Below, piece after piece: positions 1-14,872 of a DNA stretch of 64,000 bases. Each line of letters opens with the position of its first letter. Within the stretch, counting starts at the first letter, position 1. The DNA is from Meloidogyne chitwoodi. Taxonomy: Eukaryota; Nematoda; Chromadorea; Rhabditida; Meloidogynidae. The stretch spans positions 1,116,001-1,180,000 of the forward strand of contig JACZZP010000018.1 of NCBI GenBank assembly GCA_015183035.1, given 5' to 3'. Position numbers and translations under genes: made by a program. The notes under the pieces were generated by a model. It worked only from the letters and a program-made list of their open reading frames with translations. It ran no database searches and had not been told where the DNA came from.

Positions 1-666
1 TGGCAGTAAACAGGTTGATTTATCTCTAATATTTTTTTAAATTTATTTAAGGAAGCCCAAAAACGAATGCGGATAGGAAAGTTGCCTAAATTGTTGGCAT
101 TACATTTGAAACGCTTTAAATATGTTGAAACTTTGAATAGACACACAAAACTTTCTTATAGAGTACTTTTTCCTATGGAATTAAGATTACCTAATGTGGT
201 TTGTTTTTTTTTTCCAAAATTTTTTAACTTATTTAATAAAGAAAAGTACAAATGGTGATAGTGACAAAATTTTTGATTTGGTTGCCGTTGTTGTTCATTG
301 TGGATCAACTCCAAATCGAGGACATTATATAACTCTGGTCAAATCTTATTACTATTGGTTGCTATTTGATGATGATATTGTTGATGTTAGTTTTAATTTT
401 TAATTACAAACATTTTTATTTCTTATTAAAAATTTATTTTTTTGTGGTCACTTCACTTGGAAAGTTTTAAAAATTTAATTTTTGTGAGTATCACACGTAT
501 TTTATATATTATTTATTGTCAAACCTTATTTTTTTAATAATTAAAATATTTATAGAAATTAGATGAATCTTCCATTGAGGACTTTTTTGGTCTTGCAGAA
601 TCAAATGTTCAAAAGAACTCAGAATCTGCATATATTCTTTTTTACCAACAACGAAATGAGACTTAA
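1..666 (+). CDS. usp-46: Ubiquitin carboxyl-terminal hydrolase, USP46/USP12 type, 3' part
   Basis: C-terminal half of a USP-family deubiquitinase, a cysteine protease that removes ubiquitin from substrates; the USP46/USP12 group works with WD40 partners. The gene enters from the left edge. Exons 52-195, 242-385 and 556-666 join in frame, and a further exon probably ends near position 5. The first exon carries EAQKRMR and [10 protein letters not shown], the second [16 protein letters not shown], with the catalytic His in the GHY box, and WLLFDDD. The last exon ends in [13 protein letters not shown] and a stop. Spacing of these boxes matches human USP46 closely. The catalytic Cys box lies outside the window. 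The next gene on this strand starts 376 bp downstream. Family assignment is firm; separating USP46 from USP12 is a nematode convention. Confidence 0.9.
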
Positions 667-1042
667 TAAAATAATTATTAATGCATAAAAAAATTCTAAC
701 GCTCATTTGTTTTTTAACTAGCCTTTAATAGGCCAAATTTATTGTTTTTATTTAAGAGACTTTTATATTAATTCTAAATGTTTAGAGTAATTTTATACTG
801 ATTTTTATTATTTTGTTAAAAATATAATAAATTTTTTAAAGTAGATAAGGATTGCTTTAAATTTTTTTAACGAGAATAAAATCAGTATAAAAATATTGAA
901 CTCTTTGTGATTATATCAGTGTACATTACATATTATTTTGAAGAGATAAATGAACCGATAAATTTATAATTTTATAAAATCTTTTGTTAAAATACAAATA
1001 TTTTTATTTATTCACAATTTTTAAAATATAAAATTAAAAAGA
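667..1042. other. Intergenic spacer
   Basis: AT-rich spacer between two + strand genes. I see no coding, RNA or repeat signal. The distance would be compatible with a nematode polycistron, but no trans-splice signal can be proved. Confidence 0.5.
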
Positions 1043-4000
1043 ATGAATTATGATGAGACAGATTTTGGTATTGAATATCCTTTTGAGGAAACTGGTGGTT
1101 CTGGCGATGAGAACAGAATTAGAGGAAATTGGTCACTTAAATCAGATTATTTATTTTCAATATTTGGCTACACTTTTGCATTAGGAAATATTTGGCGATT
1201 TCCATATCAATGTGGAATAAATGGAGGGTATTATTATTATAATCTTTTTAAAACAATTAATTTTTTTAAAGGATTGCTTATTTAATACTTTACATTGTTT
1301 TATTTATGGTTGGTGCTCTTCCCATTCTTTTTATGGTTTTTTTATATTTTTTATAATGTTATTTTATATTTTTAAGGAACTTTCGCTTGGACAATTTGTT
1401 AGTTTAGGACCTGCCTCTGTTTGGAAATTGGCACCTCTTTTTAAAGGTTTTTATTTGTTTATAAATATTTTTTAGAGTTTTATTATATTTTTAGGTATTG
1501 GAATTTCAATGCTTTTTGTTTCTGTTTTAATTGCTATTTATTATAATTTAATTACTGCTTGGGCATTTTATTATATGATTAATTCTTTAAAATTTTCTCT
1601 TCCTTGGACAACATGTGGAAATGAATGGAATACTGAAAGTTTTTTTTATTTTAATTTATTTTAATTTTATTTTTTTTAGATTGTTATGTTTGGAATAAAG
1701 AGTCAATTAATGCTTGTAAACTCTTAAATGGTTCATTTCTTTCAAATGGAACTTGTATTAATTTTAATAATAATACTGACCCTAGTAATAATAATTCAAT
1801 ATTAATTTTGGATTCAAATAATAAAGTAATGGCTGGAGTTGAATATTTTCAGTTTTGAAGTTATTTTTGATTCATTAAATAATTATTTTTTCAGTAATCA
1901 GGTTTTGATGATTTCTTCTGGAATACTTGACTTTGAAACAATTAATTGGCAATTAGCTATGTATAAATATATTTAAATTAATATTTTTTTGGTTGTCGAA
2001 AAGGGAAGTCATCACTTTATTAGTTTATTTATTAGTATATTTGGAATTCATAAAGTTATTTTACCAATTCAACTTTAACTGGAAAAATTACTCAAAAACA
2101 TTTTTTTATTAATTTTTATAATTTTTCTAACATTTTATTTTTTTAAAGTTGTTTACTTGTTGCTTGGCTATTTGTCTTTTTGTGCTCTTTTAAGGGAATA
2201 AAAACAAGTGGAAAGGTTATTTTTAAATTTTTTAAAAATATTTTTTTATTATTTTGTACTAAAAAAGGCAGTTTATGTTACTGTTTTATTACCTTATATT
2301 ATTTTATTTGTTTTGCTTATTCGTTTCTTCTCTCTTCCTGGTTCATTTGATGGATTTTTACATTTTATGAAACCAGATATTGAAATTATAAGAGATTTAA
2401 GAGTTTGGGGTAATGCTGCTATTCAAGTATTTTACTCCCTTTCAACATGTACTGGTGGATTAATTACTTTGTCAAGTTATAATAAATTTCATAACAATGT
2501 TTTTGCTGATATTTGGGTTATTTTTAATTATTTTATTTTTTTATATTAAAAAATAATTAATATAAAGGAATAATAATTTTAAATTAAAAATATTTTAATT
2601 TTTTAGATTATCAGTCTTTTTGATTTTCTTGCCTCTATTCTTATGTCTTCACTATTTTTTGCTGCTATTGGCTTTGTTTGTTATGAAAGAGATATTGAAT
2701 TAAGTAAATTTCAACTTCAAGAAGGCTTTCAAATGATTTTTGTTTTTTTCTCTGATTCTTTATCTAAAATACCAGTATCTCAAATATATTCTCTTTTATT
2801 TTTTACAATGGTTTCTCTTGTTATTTTTAATACAGAGGTTTTGATTTTTAAATATTTTAAAAAATAATATTTTTATTTTTTAAATAAATAGTTGTTTGTT
2901 GTTGAAACAATTGTAAGCAAATTTATAAGAAAATTTTTTATTAATAATTTTTTAAAAGGTTTCTTCAATTTGCGATTTGTTTCCTGAACGTCTTAGGTTT
3001 ATTATTTTAAAATTTATTTATTTTTTAAGGATTATATTATTAAAATTTAATTTTTATAGGCGAAGTCATAGACATGTTCTTACATTTACAATTTTTACTT
3101 TTTTTGTTTTGGGGATTCCTCTTTGCTCTGCAGTAATTTTTTGATAAAAATAATAATATTCGTGTATGATTAAGGCTGGTATTTACTGGATTATTTTATT
3201 TGAACATTTTGGTGTCACATGGCCTTTGATTATTATTGGATTTTTTGAAGTTATGACAGTTTGTTGGATTTATGGTTTTTCTTTTAATTTTATAAATTTA
3301 GAAATAATATTTATTTATTAGGTGTTGATAATTTTTTGGACAATATTAAATGGATGGTTATTATTTAATTTTTATATTTATTTATTTAATATTTTAGATT
3401 AGTTTTTATCCTCCATTATATTTGGTTTGGAAAATTCTTTGGAAATTTATTTGTCCATTTTTATTATTGGTATATATTTAATAATCTTTTTTATAATTTT
3501 TTTTTTTAAAAAAAAAGTTACTTCTTTCATTAATTTGGATTGATAATTATTCCATTGAATACAACTTTTTTGTTTTTCCTCAATGGTCAATAATTTTTGG
3601 ATGGACAATTTCTTTATCACCTTTATTTATAATTTTTACAACAACTTTCTTTCATTTTGTACAGAGTAGTGGATCTTTTTCTCAGGTTTATTATTTTTTA
3701 ATTATCTTTTTTAATTTATAAAATAAATTTTAAATAATTATTTATTTATTTTCTCTATTTTTATTAGCGAATTCGTGAACTTCTTTGTCCAGCTGATGAT
3801 TGGGGTCCAGCTTTAGCTATACACAGGGCAGAACTTTATCCATTACAAATTCCAGAAGCTAGAAAATTAATGATTCCTCCATCTAGTCGAATTTACAAAA
3901 ATGTTGGGGTATGTCCATTTTTAAATATTTGACAAAAAATATTTAAAAAAAGAATAATAATGATTCATTGGAACAATTTATGGATCGTTATAATAGACCA

Positions 4001-4087
4001 TTTGGAACAGGAATATATCCACATCAGGATTTTGATAAAATTATTGCTAAAAAACCATTTCCTGAAGAAAAAGAAACAATTATTTAA
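1043..4087 (+). CDS. Sodium-dependent neurotransmitter/amino-acid symporter (SLC6, nematode SNF family)
   Basis: Plasma-membrane Na+/Cl- coupled solute symporter. Eighteen exons splice in frame to about 676 residues, a usual SLC6 length: 1043-1227, 1272-1335, 1377-1446, 1495-1638, 1680-1851, 1895-1960, 2149-2215, 2268-2516, 2607-2837, 2892-2912, 2959-2996, 3060-3132, 3175-3274, 3322-3356, 3398-3469, 3518-3685, 3768-3908, 3953-4087. TM1 holds the diagnostic [15 protein letters not shown]. An Asn-rich second extracellular loop with Cys residues (ITAWAFYYM, then C..C) follows TM3. Later come [14 protein letters not shown] (TM6 region), FNTEVFVVE and the TM8-12 hydrophobic series, ending in a hydrophilic cytosolic tail. 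The substrate cannot be named; TM1 differs from the classical GABA and monoamine forms. The stop is 335 bp upstream of TMEM120 on the same strand. Confidence 0.88.
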
Positions 4088-4422
4088 TTTATTAAAATTA
4101 ATTAATTATTTAATGCTCAAAATAATTAAACAAAAAATAATTAAAAATGCCTTTAATATTTTCCTTTTAAATTTTTTTACACTTTATTTGATATTAAAAA
4201 CAACGATTTTTGTATTTTGTAACATAATTCTCATCCCAGAAATTGCCTTTTAACCTCAAAAATAAAAATAATTGTATTTAATAAATAATTAAATTCTTTT
4301 TGTATTTATTTATTTTATATATATTTTAATTATTAAATATTAAAAAAAAAAGAAACATTTTAATTTTATTTTTTTAGATTAAAGCAATTAATTAATTTTT
4401 TCTTATTTTATTAATTCTTTCA
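4088..4422. other. Intergenic spacer with possible trans-splice acceptor
   Basis: AT-rich spacer. A T-run ending in AG at about 4377-4379 lies 44 bp before the TMEM120 start and could be a trans-splice acceptor. Nothing else is recognisable. Confidence 0.3.
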
Positions 4423-6519
4423 ATGGATGAATTTAACAAAGATTTTAAGACTTTCACTTTGGATTTTGAACGAGCTGAGGTTTCATTTTACACAATCTTT
4501 TTTAATTTTATAATTTTCCTATTTCTTTCGGATATTTTGGGAACAAAATTATTTTTTAATTTAATGATTAATAAAAATTCTTTTTTAAATTAAGTTATCA
4601 ATAATAAAACTTAAATTTTAAAAGGAATTCAGTTAAGTATTTTTGAGAATTATTTTTAAAAATTATGCTTTATTTTTATATATTTTTCTTATTTTTAGCA
4701 AGAACAATTAGAATATCTTTGTCTTTATCGCCAAATGACTCAAAAGCAGGAGCTTTGTGTTACAAATCAAAAACATCTTTTTTACCTTTTTAAACAAATA
4801 CGTAAAGACTATAAAAGGTTTTTTTTAGCTATTTTAATTATTTTTTATTTTAATATATAGTTTGCAAGAATCTGATTTAAATGATGAGGAGAAAAAGATT
4901 TTAGTAGAAAAGAAAGTGAATATTGACCATTTTTCTTCCAAACTAATTGAGATGCAAAGAGAGCTTCCTATTCGGGAGAATGGGTATTTTTTTAAATTTT
5001 ACTGAAAAATTATATAAGGAATAAATATTTGTCTTTTTTCATATTTTTGTAAAAATTTTTTTTAATATTTTATTATTTATTTATTAAGATTTTATCTTTC
5101 TACTATTCTTGGCAGCAATTTAAACATTTCTCTTTTAAATCCAGATGAAAGGTACAAATATAAAAAGGAATATGAGTCTTTTAAATTATCTGTTACTTTT
5201 GTGGTAATTTTAATATATATTTTAATTTTATTTTTTAATTTATTTTTAATAGATTCTTGCTTTTTTTGTTTTGGCTTATATTCTGCCTCCTTTCAGGTTT
5301 TTTTTAATTTTAAAATTTATTTTTTTAATTATTTTTATATAGGATAGTGGATGCACTCTGTAATTTCCTTCTTGTTTGGTATTATTGTACATTGGTTAGT
5401 ATTATTTTAAAATTATTTTTTGTTTTTAAAGACTATTCGGGAATCTATTCTTCGTCTTAATGGATCTCGAATTAAAGGTTGGTGGGTAAGTATTTATTTA
5501 ATTATTCTATTTTTATTTTTAAAAAATCAAAAGGTTCTACATCATTACATTTCTTGTGTACTTTGTGGAATTACTTTAACTTGGAGAGATGGAGAATGTT
5601 ATGATCAGATTAGACATGTTTTTATTTATTTTGTTTGCTATATTGGTTCTGTCCAAATCATTCAGTTAGTTTGTTTTTTAATTTATTTTTTTTTTAATTA
5701 AAAAATTTAGGTACAAATATCAGACAGGCTGTTTGCGACGATTGCGTAAATAAATTTATTTTTTGGAGAAATATTTTTTTATTTGTTTTTTAGATGCATT
5801 AGGACAACGGCACTGTATGGATGTGACCTTAGAAGGTTTTTAAAAAAATATTTTAATTTTTAAAATTAAATTTAGGATTTAGTAGTTGGATGTTTAAAGG
5901 ATTGGTATATTCTTTTAAAAAATAATATTTTTGTTTAAATAATTATTTTTTTTAGACTTTTCTCCTGCCTTTTCTAATTATTGGATATGTTAGTAGTTTT
6001 TACTTTTTATTATATTATCAATTTTTAGGCATTCCAAGGCTATTGTTCTTATAGACTTTTTGACATTTATTTACATAAAGATTGCTCTCGTGAATGGCAA
6101 GTGCTTGTAATGGCCATTATGTTTGCTATAATATTTATTGGAAATTCAGTGACTTTAGGTTGTTTTTATTGGAACATTCCCGACTTGTCGCGGGCCGACT
6201 TGTTACAAGAAGGTAAATATTAATGTGGGACACCAGATCGGATTTTCTGGAGTTTTTCGAAGTCTCGATCCCAAATCCGTTTTTTCAATATCTTCGGATT
6301 ACTCTGGACGTATTTTGTCACGAAAAATCCGGCAAACCCGGTCTGGTGTCGAACATTAATATTTAACTTCTTGCGATGTCGGCCCGCGAAAAATCGGACC
6401 GTACACATTTTTATTATATTTTGTTTAATTTTTAAATAATTTAAGGACGTGTAATTATCAAAAAATATAAAGCTGATATCTCAAAACTTCCAAATAAATA
6501 TCGTGATAAGACATTATAA
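4423..6519 (+). CDS. TMEM120 (TACAN) family membrane protein
   Basis: Multi-pass membrane protein of the TMEM120A/B family, reported at the nuclear envelope/ER and linked to fat-cell biology and disputed mechanosensing; it has a coenzyme-A-binding fold. Fourteen exons sum in frame to 345 residues, against 343 in human TMEM120A: 4423-4479, 4699-4817, 4861-4983, 5089-5203, 5253-5296, 5343-5394, 5432-5485, 5534-5664, 5711-5745, 5794-5835, 5876-5904, 5956-5988, 6029-6158, 6446-6519. An N-terminal coiled coil precedes NFLLVWYYCTLTIRESIL, NGSRIKGWWV.HHY, ALGQRHCMDVTLEGF and GLTFLLPFL, all hallmark family blocks. The last intron hosts a fold-back element (separate entry). Confidence 0.93.
6171..6407. 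mobile_element. Fold-back MITE-like element in the last TMEM120 intron
   Basis: A GC-richer 237-bp insertion whose two halves are inverted copies. The left arm (about 6181-6240) and right arm (about 6336-6395) pair over roughly 60 bp, with core blocks CGCGGGCCGAC, TTAAATATTAATGT and GACACCAGA. Weaker pairing continues toward the centre. TTTTTATT flanks both ends (6163-6170 and 6408-6415) and could be a target-site duplication, although an AT-only 8-mer is weak evidence here. There is no coding capacity. Confidence 0.7.
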
Positions 6520-6710
6520 AAATAATGCATTTAACTAAAACCTGTGACCATTTTATGTTTATATTTTTAATTGATATACATATATACATAACTTGTCTTT
6601 TTATTTAGTGATTAAAACTTGTAAAATATAATTTAAAATATATATTTTGTATTTTTATTTAAATCAAAAATAAGGTACAAAATTGTTAATTTATAATAAT
6701 AAACAAAAAG

Positions 6711-9663
6711 TTATGATAAATTCATTGACTGAAAATCACCATTTAAATTTTGTAATTCACTTTTAAATAATTCTCCATTCTCCTAAAAAAATTAAATAAA
6801 ATATAATATTTTTATTATTTAAAAACTATAATAACCTTATTATATTCAATAAACCACTCATACCAAACTTTTTTTTCATCAAATCTTCGTTTAATATTAA
6901 ATACAATATTACACTCATTTTCACAAAAGAAAAGTTGTCGAAGAGGAAAAAGTCCAGGAAACCTTTAAAAAAGTTAAATTGTGTTAAGGAAAAAATATTT
7001 TAAAATTATTTATTTTATTAGAGAAAACTCTTTTAAATTAAAATAAAGAGAATTCTCTCTAATTAAAACATAAATATTTATTAATATACCAAGAATAAAG
7101 ATTCTCTGTGTGTCGTTCTGGATGAGTACTCAAAACAATATTTTTATAGAGAACAACTTCAAAATGAGCAGCAAATCCCATTAACTAGAAGAAATATATT
7201 TTTTAAAATACAATAATAAAAACCTCTGAATTTTTTGGTAATTTAAATGTTAAAAAAGCTTCTTTAAAATTTGAAGAATTTGTTAAATTTGGATGTAAAA
7301 ATTCAAAACAATGTTTGGTTTTATCCAAATAACAAAATTGACCTAAACAAACAACATATAAATGATCAAACATTGATACACCTTCTTTTCTATAAAAACA
7401 AATATATTATATTATTTTAAAAAATAAAACATACATTGACATTTCCTGTATTAAATTTATATTAGTAGTATTATTATTAATTTTTAAATCTCTAATACTT
7501 TGATATAAACGTAAAGATTGAATTGGTGCTAAAAAATAATAATTTTTTAAAATTATTGTGTGTATATATTTAAATAACTTACTCAAAAAATTTCTATATG
7601 AAGAAGGAATGCAAATTGTATTTTCTTTTAAAATATTATTAACACCATCTAAACATTCAGGGCAAAGTTCATTATCACCAAAAGAGCCCAATAATTCACT
7701 AACAATCTTTTTAATAATTATTTATTTATTTATTTATTAAAAAATTAATAAAACTAACAATATCAGGCTTTTCAATTTCTTTAGTTTCTAAAAAAGAAAA
7801 AAGAGAGCGCATATCACTTTGAATTATAGAAACAACATTTTTCCATCTAAAAAATTGAATTTATCAAAAAAATTAATCTAAAATTTACTTTTCTTCATTA
7901 CAATATTGCAAAGAAATTATTGCATTAGGATTCTTCTCTACAGCATAAATTTTTAAATAAAATTGTTTTGAATTTTCAGCATTTTTTCTTATCTCAGCAA
8001 ATGCTGAAAGTGATGCAGAAACAAGTGGACCTCTTCCAGCTCCAAGTACAATTAAAATAATATTTTCAAAATTTTGTAATAAAAGATCTTCAATAGCAGT
8101 TTTTATTGCTTTTTGATATTTTAAATATTTTGGTTTGTCTTGTTCAAAAGTATTATAAACAGAAGAATCAAGACTTTTAGAAAGTGGTTGAAGAGGAATC
8201 TTGAAAAAGAAATAAAAATTTTAAAATAAAAATTTGATTAAATAATTTTTATAACATCAAAAAAATTATAAATAAAAATGTCAATTTTTGTTAAAAGATA
8301 ATTTTAATAAATTTCTCAACAATAAATATCCATAAATATCCTTATACGACCATTAAAATCTAATAATAAAATTATATTTTATTTAACCTGTAAAACATCC
8401 AAATAATCAGCTAAAAATTCTTCTTCAATTTCCTTTTTTGAATTATTTTCAATAATAATATCAAGTGTTACATCAATCATTTCTTCCAAAATTTTATCAT
8501 TTAATTCATCATAATTAATAGAAGAAAGAAGTAAATGTTGAGATTTATTTAAAAATAAATGTTTGAGCAATTTTGAATGAACTCTTAATTAAAAATTAAA
8601 AAAAATTAAAATTTATTTCTTTTTACTCTGTAAGTCTCAATTCTGAATTATTTCCTTGAACAAAAAGTGAATAATCAATTCTAATAAAAGTAAGCTTAAA
8701 AAAAGGATAAATAATTAAAATAAAATTAAAATAAACTGGTTCAGCCTTCCATCTTTGAATTTGTTTAAAAGAATTAAATTCATCACCCAAATCTTCAGTA
8801 AATTCCAAACCAATAAATAAATTATTTGAATTATTACAAAGTGTTCGAAAATTTCTCCAAATAAGCCAACAATCTTCAGCTTGTAAAAAAGTTGAATTTG
8901 TTGGGAGAAGAATCCAAAAACTAAATAAAAAATTTTTTTCTTTAATTTAAAAGAAAAAACCTAATTTCACAACTTGAAGTCTTTAAATAATTATTAATTA
9001 AATTTGCAAGGTTTGGCGAATTTGATCGTTTCAATTCAATTAAAACATTATTAATTCCTAAATAACTAGCATATTCCATTTCCTAAAAATATATTTTATT
9101 TTTTAAATTAAATATAAACTTTTTTGAATTGTTGTGTAGAAATATCAGCAATCCATTCATCAGGAGAGTCGGGATCCTTTAATAATAGAAATATTTTATT
9201 TTAATAATTAAATATTTTTATTGATTTTAGTATTTTATTTAAAAATATTTCGTAAAATTTAGAACAAATATAGGGTATAACTTAAAACATTCTATGAGAA
9301 AAAGCTGTTTAATCTTTAAACTTACAATCCAACTCGACAATGAACAATTAACATACTTTTGCCAAAATTGAGTTTCCATCTGCAAATCTATTTTACATCG
9401 GTGATAATTTAGTGTGAAAATTAATAAAAACCTGGAAGATGAATTGGCGGAACTCTTCGATTCTTATTCATTCTCCATTTGTAAAGATAAAGACCTCCTA
9501 TTGGGTAAGTTATAAAAGAAAATCCAATCTTTCCATAATTGGCACAAAATGTTGAAATTTGTTTATCAAAGATATAAGCATCATCCTCCGTAATATATTT
9601 TCTAGAAAAAAACCATCCAACATTTGGTTGTTTAACGAAAGAATTTTCTAAATTAGAAACCAT
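6711..9663 (-). CDS. prmt-5: Protein arginine N-methyltransferase 5
   Basis: Type II arginine methyltransferase making symmetric dimethylarginine on spliceosomal Sm proteins and histones. Fifteen exons sum in frame to 665 residues (human 637): 9432-9663, 9326-9387, 9120-9176, 9082-8961, 8920-8737, 8694-8627, 8583-8388, 8199-7889, 7846-7759, 7706-7583, 7528-7435, 7389-7224, 7184-7090, 6962-6836, 6782-6711. An N-terminal TIM-barrel region is followed by the Rossmann motif [13 protein letters not shown] and AVEKNPNA. The double-E loop [15 protein letters not shown] has both Glu residues. The PRMT5-specific Phe is present in [10 protein letters not shown]. The C-terminal beta-barrel ends with [11 protein letters not shown]. 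The gene lies 201 bp downstream of atp-2 on the same strand, a likely two-gene operon. Confidence 0.95.
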
Positions 9664-9864
9664 GGCTGAATATTTACAAATAAAAAATTAATTAAAAATA
9701 AAAGAAATTTAAAACTTCATTTTGAGAGATTTTACCAACAAAAAAAATATATTTTAAAAACACAATTTATAATAAAACAAACAAAAAACAATTTTTAATT
9801 AAATCTATAATCTAGAGGAGTCAGCCTATCCTCTTTTGAAATTTATTAACGAATCTATATTTTC

Positions 9865-11775
<1,911 letters not shown>

Positions 11776-12097
11776 AATCAATGAATAAAAACAAATGAAA
11801 ACTAAAAATTTAAATACATAAAAAAAGTTGACCACAAAAGAACTTATTAACCCAATTAAAAATTAAATAACAAAACCCAAAAGAAAAACTATCAAATTAA
11901 AAAGTTAGCAAATGATAAAAATAAAAAATAAAAGCTATTTATATTTAAGTACAATAAGATTATAAACAAAAAATTATTTCGTTTCGAAAAAAATTATTTA
12001 TATTTATTTTTCAATTTTTGATCAATGAAATTTTTTGTACTGTTGAGATTTGTAATTTGCTTTATTTTTTAATGAATTTTTAAAATTTTTATTACTT
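11776..12097. promoter_or_regulatory. Divergent promoter region between atp-2 and ANKRD13
   Basis: A 322-bp spacer between divergently oriented starts. It must hold the 5' control regions of both genes, but I cannot recognise specific sites. It is AT-rich, with A-runs toward atp-2 and T-runs toward ANKRD13. Confidence 0.4.
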
Positions 12098-14536
12098 ATG
12101 ACTTCCTCATTTGTAAATGAAGAGGAGAGATTATTTCAACTTTATCCTCTACATTATATGGTTTTTAATAATGATGTTGATGCATTAAAATCAAAATTGT
12201 CATCATCAGATAAATTAAAGGAAAATATTAATTCATTGGACATTCATGGTCGAACTCCTATTATGCTTTCAACAGTTCTTGGACATATTGAATGTGCAGA
12301 GATTCTTTTAGATTATGGAGCTGAAGCAAATACGCAAAATAAACGTAAATTTAAGGTCAAATACAAAATAATCAAAAATTTTAAAGAAATGTGGAGTTTA
12401 TCACATGAAGCTATCTTATTAAAAAATGTGGATTTCCTTCGGCGAGTGTTAGCTGCCCGTGATTTTGAACGGTACCTTGAAACTAATAAAATTTTGAAGG
12501 AGATACGTAACAGCTTTAAGGTTTTATCTTTTTAAATTTTTAAAATTATTTTTTCAACTTTAAGGACTCATCTGATTTTTATGTTGAAATGTAGGTCATT
12601 TGTTAATTTTTCATGAAAATTAGTCCTTTAAGGACATGGGAATTCGCTTCGTGGCTTCCCTTTGTTAAAAATATGTGTCCTTCTGATACTTACAAGGCAA
12701 ATTAAAATAATATTTTTCTTTTGTAATTTTTTTAGATTTATAAACATGGAAATAGTATTAGAATAGACGCAAATCTTCTCGAAATATCCAATGATCATGG
12801 ACTGGATAAGGCAAGAGGAAATCAATCTTTCATTTTTCGATTTGGAGATGGTGAATCTGCTGAAATAATATTTGTTGATAGAGATGAACAAATAGTAAAT
12901 AAATTTTTAATTAAAAAAATATTGTTTTAAAAGGCATATTCACAAAATTTTGATTTGTCTTCATTACCAAAAATTGACAAATTTATTCCTTCAACTGCCG
13001 TAGTACAAGAAAAATTAAAGTCTCCAATCACTGTAACATATGTTGATGTGGACAATATTGGCTTTGAACCATCTAAAAAGAATTCTCGTCTTTTCTCGTG
13101 GATTGGCTCAAGTGATAAAGAGGAAGAAGTTGAAGGTTATACTTGTCGCGTCTTCTCTGCATCAAATGTTGAAGTTGTAACGAAAACATGTTTTTGCCAT
13201 TTATCTGAAGAGGAGAAGGAAGCATCGATGAAAGAGGTGATTTTTCATTCCGGTTTTTTTATTTTTCTAAAATTTATTTTTACAAATTAAAAAGGAAATT
13301 ATTTTAAGAATTCAAACAAATCAGTCGCCCTTTTGTTGAGTCTTTTTGAAAAACGCAAAATTGATGTTGGTGGAGGTCAAAACCAAAATGATGTTTATAA
13401 TGGACTAAATGTTGTTGATTATTTAACAAAACCTTTAGAAAATGGAAAATCAAATATAGGTTTTTATTTAAAAATTTAAATTTTATAATTTTTTAAAGGA
13501 ATATCTCGAGATGAATATTTTAAATCTAATTCATTTAATGCAAGTTTGTGGCTTTCTGAAAGTTTTCCTTTAAATTTCCGTGATCAAATTTTTCATATTA
13601 TTGACTTGGTTTTTAACTTTTTCAAATTTTATTTTTATGAATTTTAGTTGGCTGTTCGAAACGCAAAATTTTTGAGGTTGAAAAGATTTATTGAACTACA
13701 AATGCCTGCTGGATTTCCCGTACGAATTAAAATTCCTGTAAGATTTTTTGTCAAACTTTTGTTTTTAGAAAATTCGTTTTAAAAATATGATAAATTAGAT
13801 TTAAGCTTTGATTTTTATCTAGCTGTTTCACTTGATTAATGCTCAAATCACTTTTCACAATGTTAACGAACCTGAACTTGGAGATATTGATCAATCAATT
13901 AATGAATATGAATGTCCAGAATTTCGGCTAAAAGACTCACTTTTTCAAATTCCTGATGGCTTTCAGATATATAAAATGGCTGGAAATATGTTTTTCAATA
14001 GGTTTGATGAAATTGAATATATCAAGCATGGTCAGGATCCTGGATGTGAGTTTTTTGAGGATTTATGAGATTGACCTTTTTTCCTAAAATTTCTAACAAT
14101 TTTCTGAAACTTTCCAGAATCCATTTGAAAGACTTGGAACTAAAATTTAATTTTTAGTTAATACAAGAGATATTGAAGATGGAGATGAATATTATTGTTT
14201 AATTGAACGCTTTATTGATGGACAATCTTCCTCTAAAAATAATTCATATGAACACCAATTACAACAAGCTATTGAAGAAAGTTTGGGATCAACGAAACAA
14301 TATAATCAGCCACAAATATCAGAATTAAGTGGTCGTACAAGTAATGCACATGAAAATATAGAAGAAGAGGTTTTGACTTATTATTTTCATTTAAACTTTT
14401 TTTAAAAAAGGCTGAAACAGAATTACTCAATGCCTTAAAACTTTCTAAACAAGAGGAAGATCTTCGAACAAAACAATTAGCGGAAGAAGAAGAGCAGTAT
14501 AGAGAAGCATTAGAACGTTCAATGCTTGAAAAATAA
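12098..14536 (+). CDS. Ankyrin-repeat protein 13 (ANKRD13) family, GPCR-chaperone domain and UIMs
   Basis: Ubiquitin-binding endosomal adaptor family; vertebrate ANKRD13 proteins bind K63-linked ubiquitin on receptors. Twelve exons sum in frame to 614 residues: 12098-12344, 12387-12520, 12565-12590, 12633-12696, 12736-12894, 12934-13236, 13309-13459, 13499-13608, 13648-13737, 13823-14045, 14158-14369, 14411-14536. N-terminal ankyrin repeats ([16 protein letters not shown]) precede the chaperone domain with [31 protein letters not shown] and [19 protein letters not shown]. Ubiquitin-interacting motifs [25 protein letters not shown] and [11 protein letters not shown] close the protein. The first intron is only 42 bp and can be read through in frame, but splicing restores the ankyrin pattern. 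The intron at 12697-12735 has a GC donor. Confidence 0.9.
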
Positions 14537-14872
14537 TTTTTAAATTTTTTATATTTTATAGATATACAGTCCAAAGACGTAGTTTAATATTTTTTAATTC
14601 CCTCATAATTTTATAGGATTGATTTTTAATTTTTTTACCTTTTTACTTTTATTTTTTCATTTTAACTTTAATTCAGAATATTTTCTTCGTTTTTGGTTAC
14701 ATCTTTGGAAATTATATAAAAATACATAATTTATCATTTATACTCCCAAATTTAATAATAAATTAACTTTAATAAAATTTATTTAAATTTATTCTTTAAT
14801 ATTGTTTTTTAACTTTAAAATTATTTTCTTATTTTTTTGTCTAAATTATAGTAATTTTTTGTAAAAATATAG
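14537..14872. other. Intergenic spacer upstream of mob-4
   Basis: AT-rich, with no coding signal. It ends in ATATAG directly abutting the mob-4 ATG, a plausible spliced-leader acceptor. A short spacer and same-strand neighbours would fit an operon. Confidence 0.35.

Noticed and set aside
5152..5204. GGTACAAAT in TMEM120 as a splice donor
   Set aside because: The following sequence is coding (YKYKKEYESFKL) and matches the human protein; the real donor is at 5204.
12301..12400. ANKRD13 open reading frame without the first intron
   Set aside because: The frame is open by chance; splicing out the 42-bp intron (12345-12386) restores the ankyrin-repeat pattern [11 protein letters not shown].
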